From the NCBI GenBank assembly GCA_027487865.1, contig JAIYCT010000007.1, forward strand, positions 248,001 through 312,000: a stretch of 64,000 nt of DNA, given 5' to 3'. Shown here piece by piece: positions 20,151 through 29,136 of the stretch. A model generated the notes under the pieces. The model searched no databases. It had not been told where the DNA came from and saw only the letters and a program-made list of their open reading frames with translations. The stretch's first letter is position 1, and each line of letters opens with the position of its first letter. A program made the position numbers and the translations under genes. The stretch comes from Microbacteriaceae bacterium (GTDB taxonomy: Bacteria; Actinomycetota; Actinomycetes; Actinomycetales; Microbacteriaceae).

Positions 20151-20607
20151 CGCTGGATTCGCTCTCGTAGAACTTCTCTAAGAGTTCTTTTTGAAGACCG
20201 AACATCTCTTTCTCTTCCTCAGGCTCGGCGTGGTCAAAACCAACCAGGTGCAACATGCCGTGAGTGACGAGCAAAAGAATCTCGTTGATAACCGGGTGTC
20301 CTGCGGTTTCGGCCTGCCTGGTCGCAACCTGAGGGCAAACCACGATATCTCCCAAAACTCCCTCGGGTGATGGGACTAAATCAGATCCTGGACGAAGTTC
20401 ATCCATCGGAAAACTGAGAACGTCGGTTGGTCCTGGCTCGTCCATCCACTTGAGGTGAAGATCGGTCATTGGGCCTTCATCGACAAAAATGACCCCGACA
20501 TCAACCATTGGGTTCAGTTTCAGAGCGTCTCGGACGCTCACCGCAAGCAACTGGACGCGCTCAACATCAACAACGATTTCCGACTCGTTGGAAATCTCAA
20601 TGCTCAA
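20143..20607 (-). CDS. ybeY: endoribonuclease YbeY (rRNA maturation)
   Basis: Zinc-dependent single-strand endoribonuclease acting in 16S rRNA maturation and ribosome quality control. The metal motif HGMLHLVGFDH is near the C-terminus and TDVLSFPMDE precedes it. An ATG at 20664 would add an unrelated N-terminus. A TTG at 20607, with AGGAG exactly five bases upstream, gives the expected SIEISNESE start and 154 residues. It overlaps the end of phoH by 11 bases, and the pairing is typical of bacteria. Confidence 0.93.
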   Translation of the reverse strand: MSIEISNESEIVVDVERVQLLAVSVRDALKLNPMVDVGVIFVDEGPMTDLHLKWMDEPGPTDVLSFPMDELRPGSDLVPSPEGVLGDIVVCPQVATRQAETAGHPVINEILLLVTHGMLHLVGFDHAEPEEEKEMFGLQKELLEKFYESESSDA

Positions 20608-21547
20608 TGCTGCTCCTGTCGTAGGCCTCAACAATGCGGGTAACCAATTCGTGTCGAACCACATCTTTACTGCTCAGGGTAGCAATGTGCAGGCCCTCGA
20701 CCCCGGAAAGGATCTCGGTTGCAACCTTCAGTCCCGATTTCCCAAATGGCAGGTCAACCTGGGTTGTGTCGCCGGTGATGACCATTGTGGAGTTGAAGCC
20801 AAGGCGAGTAAGAAACATCTTCATCTGCTCCGCAGTGGTGTTTTGCGCCTCATCCAAAATGATGAATGAGTCATTTAGCGTTCTTCCGCGCATGTAGGCA
20901 AGCGGTGCAACCTCAATAACACCGGCTTCAATCAAGCGATGCGTTGCCTCCGGTTCGAGCATTTCCTGAAGAGCATCGAACAGCGGCCGAAGATAAGGGT
21001 CGATCTTGTCGCTTAGTGTTCCAGGCAGGAATCCAAGACGCTCGCCAGCCTCGACAGCCGGCCTGGTCAAGATGATTCTGCTGACCTGTCGGCCGTAAAG
21101 AGCTGCCACGGCCTTTGCAACTGCCAAATAGGTCTTGCCGGTTCCCGCAGGTCCAATCCCAAAGGTGATGGTGTTTTGATCAATTGCCTCGAGATACTGC
21201 TTTTGACCAAGGGTCTTTGCTCGAACAGTTTTCCCCGGGGTGGTGATGCCTCCGGCACCAAGCACCTTGGATGGGGTCTCCTCGGGATTCTGCTCGATGA
21301 TCCTCGCACTTTCAACAACTGATCTCTCATCCGGAGCAACGCCCTGGGCAACCAGATCGGCGAGCTCCAAAAGGGTGCGCTCAGCAGAAATCAGTTGCTC
21401 GTCCGAGCCCTCAAGCATGTATGAGGTGCCGCGGTTTTGAATCCTGAGTCCCGGGAACTCCTGCTCTAGCTTTTTCGCAATTTTGTCTTCAGGACCAAGC
21501 AGGTCAATGGCCGAAACCTTGGTTATCTCCAGTGTTTTTTGCGGCAC
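20597..21547 (-). CDS. phoH: PhoH-like ATPase
   Basis: Cytosolic P-loop ATPase of the PhoH/YbeZ family, functionally tied to YbeY in RNA metabolism. An N-terminal KH-like region (about 1-90) is followed by the ATPase core with Walker A GPAGTGKTYLA (about residue 140) and Walker B FIILDEAQNT. The 316 residues are normal. The GTG start overlaps the TAG of the upstream HIT gene by one base (TAGTG), indicating translational coupling. ybeY follows with an 11-base overlap. Confidence 0.93.
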   Translation of the reverse strand: MPQKTLEITKVSAIDLLGPEDKIAKKLEQEFPGLRIQNRGTSYMLEGSDEQLISAERTLLELADLVAQGVAPDERSVVESARIIEQNPEETPSKVLGAGGITTPGKTVRAKTLGQKQYLEAIDQNTITFGIGPAGTGKTYLAVAKAVAALYGRQVSRIILTRPAVEAGERLGFLPGTLSDKIDPYLRPLFDALQEMLEPEATHRLIEAGVIEVAPLAYMRGRTLNDSFIILDEAQNTTAEQMKMFLTRLGFNSTMVITGDTTQVDLPFGKSGLKVATEILSGVEGLHIATLSSKDVVRHELVTRIVEAYDRSSIEH

Positions 21548-21861
21548 TAGTTGGCCTGATTACTTAGCACGTGAGCGTGGGTGTGGAAAACCGATTGGCC
21601 CTCGCGGCTGCCGGTGTTGAACTGCAAGCGGAATTGACCATCGGTCTTAGTTTTAGCGACCTCGCGGATAAGTTCAAATAACCCAAGCAACTCTTGTGGA
21701 TCTTCGAGCTCAGAAACATTTGACGTGTGCGTTTTAGGAACCACAAGTATGTGGACCTTGGCCTGCGGATTGATATCTAAAAATGCCACGGCGTGATCAT
21801 TCTGAGCCACGAATTCCGTGCCAAATTCCCCACCAGCAATCTTGCAAAAAATACAGTCCAA
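21547..21861 (-). CDS. HIT family nucleotide-binding protein
   Basis: A histidine-triad hydrolase, probably HinT-like, acting on purine nucleoside phosphoramidates or related adducts. The catalytic triad HTHAHV lies near the C-terminus, and zinc-type CIFCKI at the N-terminus is typical of the group. A TTG at 21879 is open, but TTG at 21861, with GGAGG five bases upstream, gives the usual MDCIFCK start and 104 residues. It sits between rsmE and phoH with coupled translation to phoH. Confidence 0.9.
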   Translation of the reverse strand: MDCIFCKIAGGEFGTEFVAQNDHAVAFLDINPQAKVHILVVPKTHTSNVSELEDPQELLGLFELIREVAKTKTDGQFRLQFNTGSREGQSVFHTHAHVLSNQAN

Positions 21862-21888
21862 CGAATCCTCCAATTCCAATACTAAGTC

Positions 21889-22578
21889 TCAGGCCCAGAG
21901 CCCTGAAGCGAATTGCAAAGCCGCCATTGCGGCAGGTCCGGCACTCGAGGTTCTAAGCACGCTTTGGCCTAGTCGCACTCGCTGAAAACCTTGTTCTTCA
22001 AGAAGTTGAAATTCGCTATCTGAAATGCCGCCCTCAGGGCCAACTACCAAGGTCACATCCTCTGTCAGCGGCATAAAGTCGCTGAGCGATTTAGTTGCCT
22101 TGGGATCCAAAACCAATGCGGTTCCGACAGCACTGAGCTGCTTGGTGGTTGCAACTGGATTTACCTCGCAGAGGAATGCCTGCTGGGACTGCTTCATCGC
22201 CTCGATCGCAATCTGCTGCCACCTCGTTTGATTCTTTGTCTCTTTGCCATCCCAGCGAACTATTGAACGTTCTGAACTCCAAGGCGTGACACTACTAAGT
22301 CCCAGTTCAACGCAAGTTTGCATGGCTAGCTCATCGCGATCAGCCTTGGCTAGAGCTTGCACCAGGTGAAAACGTGGTGTGCGCTGGCTGGTTTGCTGTA
22401 ACTCTGAAATCTCGTAGCCATCATCTGATGAAATCACGGCATTTGCTATCAAGCCCTGGCCATTGGTAATCGCAACCTGCTCCCCCACGCGAAGGCGAAG
22501 CGACTTCGCATGACTGGCTTCGCTCGCAGGCAAAGAAGTTGTTTGAGGAGAGAGTTGAGGGTCGTAAAGCCAGTGCAC
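21889..22578 (-). CDS. rsmE: 16S rRNA (uracil-1498-N3) methyltransferase
   Basis: SPOUT-class methyltransferase that methylates U1498 of 16S rRNA with S-adenosylmethionine. The knot motifs are clear: VVGPEGGISDSEF and RLGQSVLRTSSAGPAAM near the C-terminus. The N-terminal PUA-like part (1-70) has SHAKSLRLRVGEQVAITNGQG. The 229 residues are normal. The GTG start overlaps the dnaJ TAG by one base (TAGTG). dnaJ-rsmE order is usual in actinobacteria. Confidence 0.94.
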   Translation of the reverse strand: MHWLYDPQLSPQTTSLPASEASHAKSLRLRVGEQVAITNGQGLIANAVISSDDGYEISELQQTSQRTPRFHLVQALAKADRDELAMQTCVELGLSSVTPWSSERSIVRWDGKETKNQTRWQQIAIEAMKQSQQAFLCEVNPVATTKQLSAVGTALVLDPKATKSLSDFMPLTEDVTLVVGPEGGISDSEFQLLEEQGFQRVRLGQSVLRTSSAGPAAMAALQFASGLWA

Positions 22579-23630
22579 TAGAAGCGACCCTTGGCTCTTC
22601 TGGAACCTAGTCTCGGGACATCTTCGCGGTGAAGGTCGCGAAGCATTTTGAAGATGTCTTTACCCTTGCCATCAAGACGTGTTGGGGTCAGCACCTTCAG
22701 CTCAAGACGAAGGTCACCCCTTCCCTTGCCGCGAATGCGAGAAGCTCCTAGCCCCTTGAGGGTAATCACATCACCGTGCTGAGCACCGGGCTTTGATTCA
22801 ACTTTGACGTCGCCATCAAGTGACTCGATCTCAACCTCAAAACCTAAAGCGGCATCAGCCACCGGGACTTCCAACTGAGCAACTAGATCGTCACCATCGC
22901 GGCCGAAGATTGCGTGCGGTCGGACCGAAACCTCCAGGTAGATATCTCCCGCTGGACCTCCGGCAAATCCAACTTCGCCCTGTCCTGAAAGGTGAAGACG
23001 CATGCCATCAGCAACTCCGGCTGGGATATCCAAAGTTAGATCGCGCTTTGAGCGCACTCTGCCCTGACCTCGGCAGGTTATGCATGGGTCAGGAATCACT
23101 TCACCGGTTCCTCGGCAAGAACCGCAAGGCGAGGTGGTAACCATTACGCCCATGAAGGACTGTACCTGGCGCTGAATCTGACCTGAACCACGGCAAATAT
23201 CACAGACGCGAACGCTGGTTCCGGGCTTGCAGCAGCTGCCCTGACAGGTATCGCAAAGGATTGCGGTATCGATGGTTAGGGTCTTCTCCGCGCCGAAAAC
23301 TGCTTCCGCTAGGTCTAAATCGACTCTTAGCAGTGCATCTTGACCACGTTGAGATCGGGACTGCGGACCACGGGATGTTCCGCCACCAAAGAATGACTCG
23401 AAAATATCTCCGAGCCCAAAGCCGCCATCGCCACCTCTGTCATAACCAGCGCGCTGCTGAGGGTCAATAAGTACCTCATAGGCATGAGTAACCAACTTGA
23501 ATCTCTCAGCAGCCTGAGGATCAGGGTTTATATCCGGGTGCAACTCGCGGGCTAATTTGCGATAAGCCTTCTTGATCTCGTCCTCACCTGCAGTCCGAGA
23601 GACGCCTAACACCTCATAGTGGTCGCTCAA
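22578..23630 (-). CDS. dnaJ: chaperone protein DnaJ
   Basis: Hsp40 co-chaperone that delivers clients to DnaK and stimulates its ATPase. The J domain has the HPD triad at residues 31-33, then a Gly/Phe region (about 70-100), a zinc domain with four Cys motifs ([32 protein letters not shown]) and the C-terminal substrate domains. The first zinc motif has Cys where the consensus has Gly; the metal-binding pair itself is intact. The TTG start overlaps the hrcA stop as TTGA. As part of the hrcA operon it should be under CIRCE/HrcA heat-shock control. Confidence 0.96.
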   Translation of the reverse strand: MSDHYEVLGVSRTAGEDEIKKAYRKLARELHPDINPDPQAAERFKLVTHAYEVLIDPQQRAGYDRGGDGGFGLGDIFESFFGGGTSRGPQSRSQRGQDALLRVDLDLAEAVFGAEKTLTIDTAILCDTCQGSCCKPGTSVRVCDICRGSGQIQRQVQSFMGVMVTTSPCGSCRGTGEVIPDPCITCRGQGRVRSKRDLTLDIPAGVADGMRLHLSGQGEVGFAGGPAGDIYLEVSVRPHAIFGRDGDDLVAQLEVPVADAALGFEVEIESLDGDVKVESKPGAQHGDVITLKGLGASRIRGKGRGDLRLELKVLTPTRLDGKGKDIFKMLRDLHREDVPRLGSRRAKGRF

Positions 23631-24649
23631 GCGTTAGCCTCCAAAATCTTTGACAGATACCTTGCAACCGCGCGGACCGAAGCAATGTTTCCGGAATAGT
23701 CCATTCGGGTGGGTCCCAGCACTCCAAGTTTTGCCACCTCGGTGCCACGGTTCTCGTAACCGGTGACCATGATTGAAGCGCTCTTTAGACCCTCAACGCC
23801 AATCTCCGAGCCGATTCTGAGCCCGACACCGTGCTGATCGCTGTGTAGTTCATCCAAGAGCTTTAGCAGAACTACCTGCTCCTCGATTGCTTCTAGTACC
23901 GAGGAAAGATCACCGGAGAAATCCTGCTCTTGCTTTGCAAGATTGGCAGCCCCGGAGATGGTGAGTTTTTCCTGGCGGTTGGCATCGACCAGAGACTGAA
24001 GCGACTGAATAACCTGAAGCACAATCGGTCTGCGGTCAGGTGCAAATTCCGATTCCAGCGAAGTCAACTTACCTTTGACATCCGCCAGTGCAGAACCAGA
24101 GAGCATGCCATTTAGGCGGCCGCGCAGTTCCTGAATCAGATCCTCCTGCATTGAGTTGAACTCAATCTGCAGCTGCTGGACTCGACCGGAGTCGGTGATC
24201 AACATCAACAACAACCTGCCGGAGCCGATTGGTATCAGCTCAATGTGTCGCACGGTTGACTTACCGAGCGATGGGTACTGGACCATCGCAAGTGAGTTAG
24301 TGAGAAGTGCAAGCTGCCTAGCGCTTCGCTCGACGATTTCATCTAGGTCGTGAGCGCCCCCTAGAAAGCCCTCGATGGCGGCTTTTTCGCCAGTTGTGAG
24401 CGGTTTGAGATCAGCAAGTTTGTCTACAAAAAGTCGATAGCCCTTTTCGGTTGGGATTCTTCCAGCGCTGGTGTGAGGAGCAACGATTAGCTCCTCCTCC
24501 TCCAAAAGCGCCATGTCGTTTCTGATCGTCGCCGCTGAGACTCCTAACGGGTGTCTATCAAGCAGTGACTTTGAGCCAACCGGCTGCGAAGAAAAGATGA
24601 AGTCCTGCACGATCGCGCGCAGCACCTCTAAAGAGCGTTCTGGAATCAT
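23627..24649 (-). CDS. hrcA: heat-inducible transcription repressor HrcA
   Basis: Repressor of class I heat-shock genes, binding CIRCE. It has an N-terminal winged helix ([45 protein letters not shown], about residues 6-50) and a GAF-like dimer domain. A GTG at 24655 is two codons upstream, but the ATG at 24649 has AAGG nine bases upstream and is preferred (340 residues). A perfect CIRCE ends exactly at this ATG, so the gene represses itself and the downstream dnaJ. Confidence 0.96.
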   Translation of the reverse strand: MIPERSLEVLRAIVQDFIFSSQPVGSKSLLDRHPLGVSAATIRNDMALLEEEELIVAPHTSAGRIPTEKGYRLFVDKLADLKPLTTGEKAAIEGFLGGAHDLDEIVERSARQLALLTNSLAMVQYPSLGKSTVRHIELIPIGSGRLLLMLITDSGRVQQLQIEFNSMQEDLIQELRGRLNGMLSGSALADVKGKLTSLESEFAPDRRPIVLQVIQSLQSLVDANRQEKLTISGAANLAKQEQDFSGDLSSVLEAIEEQVVLLKLLDELHSDQHGVGLRIGSEIGVEGLKSASIMVTGYENRGTEVAKLGVLGPTRMDYSGNIASVRAVARYLSKILEANA

Positions 24650-24675
24650 TGGCACTCACCTTCTTCGAGTGCCAA
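24649..24675. promoter_or_regulatory. CIRCE operator (HrcA-binding site)
   Basis: TTGGCACTC and GAGTGCCAA form a perfect 9-bp inverted repeat separated by 9 bases, the CIRCE architecture. It covers the hrcA leader including the ribosome site and its last base is the A of the hrcA start codon. A -10-like TAGAAT (24675-24680, minus strand) places transcription start inside the repeat. Confidence 0.93.
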
Positions 24676-24682
24676 TTCTAGG

Positions 24683-25894
24683 TCAAGCCTGGGATTTTGA
24701 TAGGAAATCCAGCACCAGCCCATCAACCAATAATCGCCCCGAAAGCGTTGCCTTGATTTGGTCATTCGCAGCTAATTCCAAGAGCCCGGAGGCGATCGCA
24801 TTCGCTACCAACTCGGTTGGAACTCCAAGCTCCCTAAAAAGCGATCTTGGAACACCTTGGCTTGTGCGAAGCATGAGCAGAAGTCGCTCTTCCAATTGAG
24901 TTCTTTCATCAAGGTACTCAAAACCGGCAGCAGGGCTGCCTTTTTCCAAAGCGGCCGTGTAGGTCGCGGGGTGTTTTTGATTCCAGAACCTAGCCCCTGA
25001 AATATGTCCGTGAGCGCCCGGGCCATAGCCCCACCAGTCTTGAGATTGCCAATAGGCCTGATTGTGAAGCGACGGATTACCCCAGTTCGAAACCTCGTAG
25101 TTCTTAAGTCCAGCTTTTCCAAGAAGCTCTTCGGTAAGCAAATACTTATCCGCGTTTAGGTCCTCATCGACCTCTGCTAGCTCCCCGCGGGCAATCTTGC
25201 GAGCGATAGCGGTTCCCTCTTCGATGATTAGCGAATAGGCGGAAACGTGCTCGACCCCAAGCTCAATCGCCTGCTCCAAAGTCCGTTTCCAGCTCTCCAA
25301 AGTCTCTCCGGGTGCACCGTAGATCAAATCGACGCTGACTCTGAGTCCCAGCTCTCGAGCTTGCTTGACAGCCGCGATTACCTTGTCTTTGCTGTGGATC
25401 CGATCTAGAACGTCCAGCACCTTCTGGTCAAACGATTGAACCCCCAGACTTATTCGATTCACGCCAGCGGCTTTGAGCTCTTCAAGCTTTAGGTGATCCA
25501 GCCCTTCAGGGTTTGCTTCCAAAGTGATCTCGATGCCATCGGTGAAGCCGAAATACTCACTCAGCGAGTCAAGAATCTGTGAAATCTGACTGGCCTCAAA
25601 CATTGATGGCGTTCCGCCACCGAAGAAGATGGTGGTCAGTTTTCTAGCCGGGATTTCCCACTGCGCAAGCAGTTTCTTACTGAGGTTCACCTCTTGAATC
25701 AGCGGGATATGGAACTCGGCTTGCGATACACCGCGCAACTCTTTCGAGGTGTAGGTGTTGAAGTCGCAGTAACCACAGCGAACAGCGCAGAACGGGATGT
25801 GAACATAAGCGTGGAAAGTTGCGCTTAGGTTTGGCGTCAGCTTGAGCTGATTGTCACCTGGCCAGCTAAGGCCCAAAGGCAAGGACGCAGCCAA
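24683..25894 (-). CDS. hemW: radical SAM protein HemW (coproporphyrinogen III oxidase-like)
   Basis: Radical S-adenosylmethionine protein of the HemN/HemW family; the HemW branch is thought to insert haem rather than oxidise coproporphyrinogen. The [4Fe-4S] motif CAVRCGYC gives Cys36, Cys40 and Cys43. FFGGGTPSMF and GVQSFDQKVL follow. The usual N-terminal fourth Cys arrangement of true HemN is absent, supporting HemW. The TTG start abuts the lepA TAG with no gap. The lepA-hemW-hrcA-dnaJ order is standard in actinobacteria. Confidence 0.92.
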   Translation of the reverse strand: MAASLPLGLSWPGDNQLKLTPNLSATFHAYVHIPFCAVRCGYCDFNTYTSKELRGVSQAEFHIPLIQEVNLSKKLLAQWEIPARKLTTIFFGGGTPSMFEASQISQILDSLSEYFGFTDGIEITLEANPEGLDHLKLEELKAAGVNRISLGVQSFDQKVLDVLDRIHSKDKVIAAVKQARELGLRVSVDLIYGAPGETLESWKRTLEQAIELGVEHVSAYSLIIEEGTAIARKIARGELAEVDEDLNADKYLLTEELLGKAGLKNYEVSNWGNPSLHNQAYWQSQDWWGYGPGAHGHISGARFWNQKHPATYTAALEKGSPAAGFEYLDERTQLEERLLLMLRTSQGVPRSLFRELGVPTELVANAIASGLLELAANDQIKATLSGRLLVDGLVLDFLSKSQA

Positions 25895-27748
25895 CTACTT
25901 CTTCTTGTCAGTCTTTGGCTCTTCGGTGGAAAGCGCAGAGATGAATGCTTCTTGAGGCACTTCAACGCGACCGACCATCTTCATGCGCTTCTTTCCCTCT
26001 TTTTGCTTTTCGAGGAGCTTGCGCTTTCTGGAAATGTCGCCACCGTAGCACTTTGCCAAAACATCCTTGCGGATAGCTCGAATGGTCTCTCTGGCAATGA
26101 TTCGTGCTCCAACCGCGGCCTGAATCGGAACCTCAAACTGCTGCCTTGGGATTAGTTCGCGCAGCTTTGCAGCAATCCTGGTGCCGTGGGCATAGGCCTT
26201 GTCTTTGTGAACGATGGAGCTGAAAGCGTCCACCTTTTCACCCTGCAATAGAAGGTCTACCTTCACCAGGTCACCTTCTGCATAGCCGTCTTCTTCGTAA
26301 TCCAAAGATGCATAGCCCTGAGTCTTGCTCTTTAGCTGGTCGAAGAAGTCGAAAACGATCTCTGCCAGTGGCAACTTGTAGCGAAGCTGAACGCGATCCT
26401 CACCCAGGTACTGCATGTCAATCATGTTGCCGCGCTTGGTCTGACAAAGCTCCATGATGGTGCCAACGTAATCCTTGGGGCTGAGGATGGTCGCCTTGAC
26501 CATAGGTTCTTGCACTTCGCGAATCTTGCCCTCTGGATACTCGGAGGGGTTAGTCACGATGTGTTGGCTGCCATCGTCGACAGTGACCTTATAAACCACT
26601 GATGGAGAGGTAGCGATCAGAGACAGGTTGAACTCGCGCTCTAAGCGCTCGGTGATGATTTCAAGGTGCAAAAGCCCTAGGAATCCGCAGCGGAATCCAA
26701 AGCCCAACGCAGCAGAAGTCTCTGGCTCGTAGACCAAGGATGCATCAGAGAGTCGAAGCTTGTCCAACGCCTCACGCAGGTTTGGGTAATCGCTGCCGTC
26801 GATTGGGTAGATACCGGAGAAAACCATTGGCTTTGGTTCTGAGTAGCCCTTAAGCGCCTCGGTAGCTGGCTTGAGCTTGGTGGTAACTGTGTCACCAACC
26901 TTGGACTGACGGACATCCTTCACGCCGGTGATTAGGTAACCCACCTCACCAACGGACAATCCTTGAGTAGATTCCGGCTCAGGGGCAATAACTCCAATTT
27001 CCAAAAGCTCGTGAACCGCCTTGGTCGACATCATCTGGATCTGCTCACGTGGATGCAGGGTTCCATCAATCATTCGAACATAGGTGACTACACCGCGGTA
27101 TGAGTCGTAGACCGAGTCAAAAATCATGGCGCGAGCCGGAGCATTGGCATCCCCGACCGGAGCCGGGACAGTCCCGACAATCTTGTCCAAAAGCTCAGCT
27201 ACACCGACTCCGGTTTTACCAGAGACTCTGAGGCAGTCCTCAGGGTTGCCACCGATCAAGCTTGCCAACTCTTCGGCATACTTCTCTGGCTGGGCCGCTG
27301 GTAGGTCGATCTTGTTCAATACCGGAATGATTTGTAGATCGTTTTCCATTGCCAGATAGAGATTCGCAAGCGTTTGCGCTTCAATGCCCTGGGCCGCGTC
27401 AACCAGCAAAACTGCACCTTCGCAGGCTGCCAGTGAACGTGAAACCTCGTAGTTGAAGTCCACGTGTCCAGGGGTGTCGATCATATTCATGGCGTATGTG
27501 ACGCCCTCAAATTCCCAAGGCAAGCGAACGGCCTGGCTCTTGATTGTGATTCCACGCTCGCGCTCAATGTCCATGCGGTCCAAATACTGAGCACGCATGT
27601 CTCGGTCGCTAACAATTCCAGTGAGCTGAAGCATGCGATCAGCCAAGGTGGACTTACCGTGGTCAATGTGCGCAATGATGCAGAAATTGCGGATTTGGCT
27701 AGGGGCCGTTTGAGACGGTACAAGGGCCTTTAGGGCGCGTGGCGACAA
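25895..27748 (-). CDS. lepA: elongation factor 4 (LepA)
   Basis: Translational GTPase that acts on stalled or early ribosomes. G1 is AHIDHGKST (residues 26-34), followed by [22 protein letters not shown] and NKIDLP. The LepA-specific C-terminal domain is present, with [23 protein letters not shown] near the end. The 617 residues are normal. The start is TTG with AGAGG five bases upstream, giving the [10 protein letters not shown]-terminus usual in relatives. It is divergent from rpsT. Confidence 0.97.
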   Translation of the reverse strand: MSPRALKALVPSQTAPSQIRNFCIIAHIDHGKSTLADRMLQLTGIVSDRDMRAQYLDRMDIERERGITIKSQAVRLPWEFEGVTYAMNMIDTPGHVDFNYEVSRSLAACEGAVLLVDAAQGIEAQTLANLYLAMENDLQIIPVLNKIDLPAAQPEKYAEELASLIGGNPEDCLRVSGKTGVGVAELLDKIVGTVPAPVGDANAPARAMIFDSVYDSYRGVVTYVRMIDGTLHPREQIQMMSTKAVHELLEIGVIAPEPESTQGLSVGEVGYLITGVKDVRQSKVGDTVTTKLKPATEALKGYSEPKPMVFSGIYPIDGSDYPNLREALDKLRLSDASLVYEPETSAALGFGFRCGFLGLLHLEIITERLEREFNLSLIATSPSVVYKVTVDDGSQHIVTNPSEYPEGKIREVQEPMVKATILSPKDYVGTIMELCQTKRGNMIDMQYLGEDRVQLRYKLPLAEIVFDFFDQLKSKTQGYASLDYEEDGYAEGDLVKVDLLLQGEKVDAFSSIVHKDKAYAHGTRIAAKLRELIPRQQFEVPIQAAVGARIIARETIRAIRKDVLAKCYGGDISRKRKLLEKQKEGKKRMKMVGRVEVPQEAFISALSTEEPKTDKKK

Positions 27749-27796
27749 ACTAACCTCTGCTTTGGGAATCTGGATGTAGGTATTCTCGCATGTTGC

Positions 27797-27825
27797 TTGT
27801 CCTTATTGCATCAAACTGATAGAGT
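27797..27825 (+). promoter_or_regulatory. promoter of rpsT
   Basis: TTGTCC (-35, 27797-27802), a 17-base spacer and TAGAGT (-10, 27820-27825). Transcription would begin near 27832, at the foot of the leader hairpin and about 52 bases before rpsT. Confidence 0.5.
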
Positions 27826-27831
27826 TTCCCC

Positions 27832-27858
27832 TTGTTCTGAGGTCATTCGCCTCAACAA
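27832..27858 (+). promoter_or_regulatory. hairpin in the rpsT leader
   Basis: TGAGG (27838-27842) pairs with CCTCA (27850-27854), with a 7-base loop; TTGT (27832-27835) and ACAA (27855-27858) can extend it. It lies at the expected 5' end of the mRNA and could stabilise it or serve S20 autoregulation. Confidence 0.35.
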
Positions 27859-27883
27859 AAGTTTTCGCCTAAGAAAGTGAAAC

Positions 27884-28144
27884 ATGGCAAACATCAAGTC
27901 AAACATCAAGCGCATCGGAACCAACCGCAAAGCCGAGGCACGCAACAAGGCTGTCCGCTCCGAGCTCAAGACTGCAATTCGCGCAGTTCGTGAGGCTACC
28001 GAGGGTGGCGACAAGACCGCTGCAGCAGCAGCTCTAGTGAACGCAACTCGCAAGCTAGACAAGGCTGTTTCAAAGGGTGTTGTTCACAAGAACCAGGCTG
28101 CTAACCGCAAGAGCGCTATCAGCAAGAAGGTTTCAGCTCTCTAA
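27884..28144 (+). CDS. rpsT: 30S ribosomal protein S20 (bS20)
   Basis: Small basic protein of 86 residues binding 16S rRNA early in 30S assembly. The N-terminus [26 protein letters not shown] is characteristic, and the chain is a Lys/Arg/Ala-rich helix bundle. The start is ATG with only a weak ribosome site (AAGAAAG). It is a monocistronic unit with its own promoter, a leader hairpin and a strong intrinsic terminator 16 bases after the stop. Confidence 0.98.
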   Translation: MANIKSNIKRIGTNRKAEARNKAVRSELKTAIRAVREATEGGDKTAAAAALVNATRKLDKAVSKGVVHKNQAANRKSAISKKVSAL

Positions 28145-28159
28145 AAAGTTTTAGAAAAG

Positions 28160-28184
28160 ACCGGGCTTCGGCCCGGTTTTTTTT
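28160..28184 (+). terminator. intrinsic terminator of rpsT
   Basis: ACCGGGC and GCCCGGT form a perfect 7-bp stem closed by a TTCG tetraloop, followed by eight T. The A-rich flank on the left also gives a moderate T-tract for the other strand, so it may serve holA (stop at 28183) as well. Confidence 0.93.
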
Positions 28185-29136
28185 ATTTCCGGGCCATAGC
28201 AAACAGCAGCTTCTCAATAGAGAAGCCGGGATCACGACTGGCACCCTTTACGTCGGCATCGGTTTGTGCAGCCAACTGAACCAGCTTGATAAGTTGCGAC
28301 TCTTCCCAGCCCGACAATTCTCTTCTGGCCTTTTCAAGCTGCCACGGCTGCATCCCCAAGGCTCCGGGTGATGCGTTTCTGTCGTTGAAAAGACGAGCAA
28401 GCTGTCGGATCTTCATTGTGAGAGCGGCACTGAGTGCGACCGGATCTATTCCAGTAGTGAAACCGTGACGGAAAAGACGAATAGCCTCAGCCGCGTTGCC
28501 GCTAAGAGCCGCATCTGCAATCTTGAAGGCATTGGTTTCAACCCTGCCTTGAAATATCTGCTCGACAATCTCCAGGTTGATGGTTGCAGCTCCAGAGGTC
28601 GCCAACTGGGAGCATGCTCCACCAAGTTCGCCTAAGTCTTGGTTGAAGGCTGACAAAAGCGCTTTTAGCCCGGCAGCATCGATCTTCTTTCCTAAAGCTT
28701 GCAGTTCTGCTTTCACAAACTCAGCTTTTTCGGCATCCTTTTTGAGCTCCTCGCAAGAGACCACGAGAGATTTAGGCCCCAAGGCGGTTTTTACTTTTCC
28801 ATTGTGACCAACGGCGTTTGGCAACCTAACAACAACGGTGCAGTTATCTACCGGCTCCGCCACCAACTGCGTTAAATCTTCCAATAAGCCTTCGGAGGCA
28901 GTCTGAATTATGACCAATCGTGGTTCGGCGAAAAGCGAAGGCGCTGCGACTGTGAAAAGCAGTCCCGGCGAATACTCCGACTCGGCGACTTCAGTGACCT
29001 CGAGATCCGGGTGCTGAGCTCTGAGCTTTGACTTGATGGAAGAGATTGCCCGAGATGCTAGATAGCTCTCGTTTCCAGTCACCAGAACAAGCGGAGCAGA
29101 CTCTGCTTGATTCCAATAGACCGTTTTCCCGCTCAC
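28183..29136 (-). CDS. holA: DNA polymerase III subunit delta
   Basis: Clamp-loader subunit that opens the beta clamp. The AAA+-like N-terminal part begins with LVTGNESYLASRAISSIK (about residues 17-34); the C-terminal collar region includes FKIADAALSGNAAEAIRLFRHGF and ends SIEKLLFAMARK. The 317 residues are normal for actinobacteria. The GTG start overlaps the comEC stop (GTGA). comEA-comEC-holA is a common order in this phylum. Confidence 0.93.
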   Translation of the reverse strand: MSGKTVYWNQAESAPLVLVTGNESYLASRAISSIKSKLRAQHPDLEVTEVAESEYSPGLLFTVAAPSLFAEPRLVIIQTASEGLLEDLTQLVAEPVDNCTVVVRLPNAVGHNGKVKTALGPKSLVVSCEELKKDAEKAEFVKAELQALGKKIDAAGLKALLSAFNQDLGELGGACSQLATSGAATINLEIVEQIFQGRVETNAFKIADAALSGNAAEAIRLFRHGFTTGIDPVALSAALTMKIRQLARLFNDRNASPGALGMQPWQLEKARRELSGWEESQLIKLVQLAAQTDADVKGASRDPGFSIEKLLFAMARK

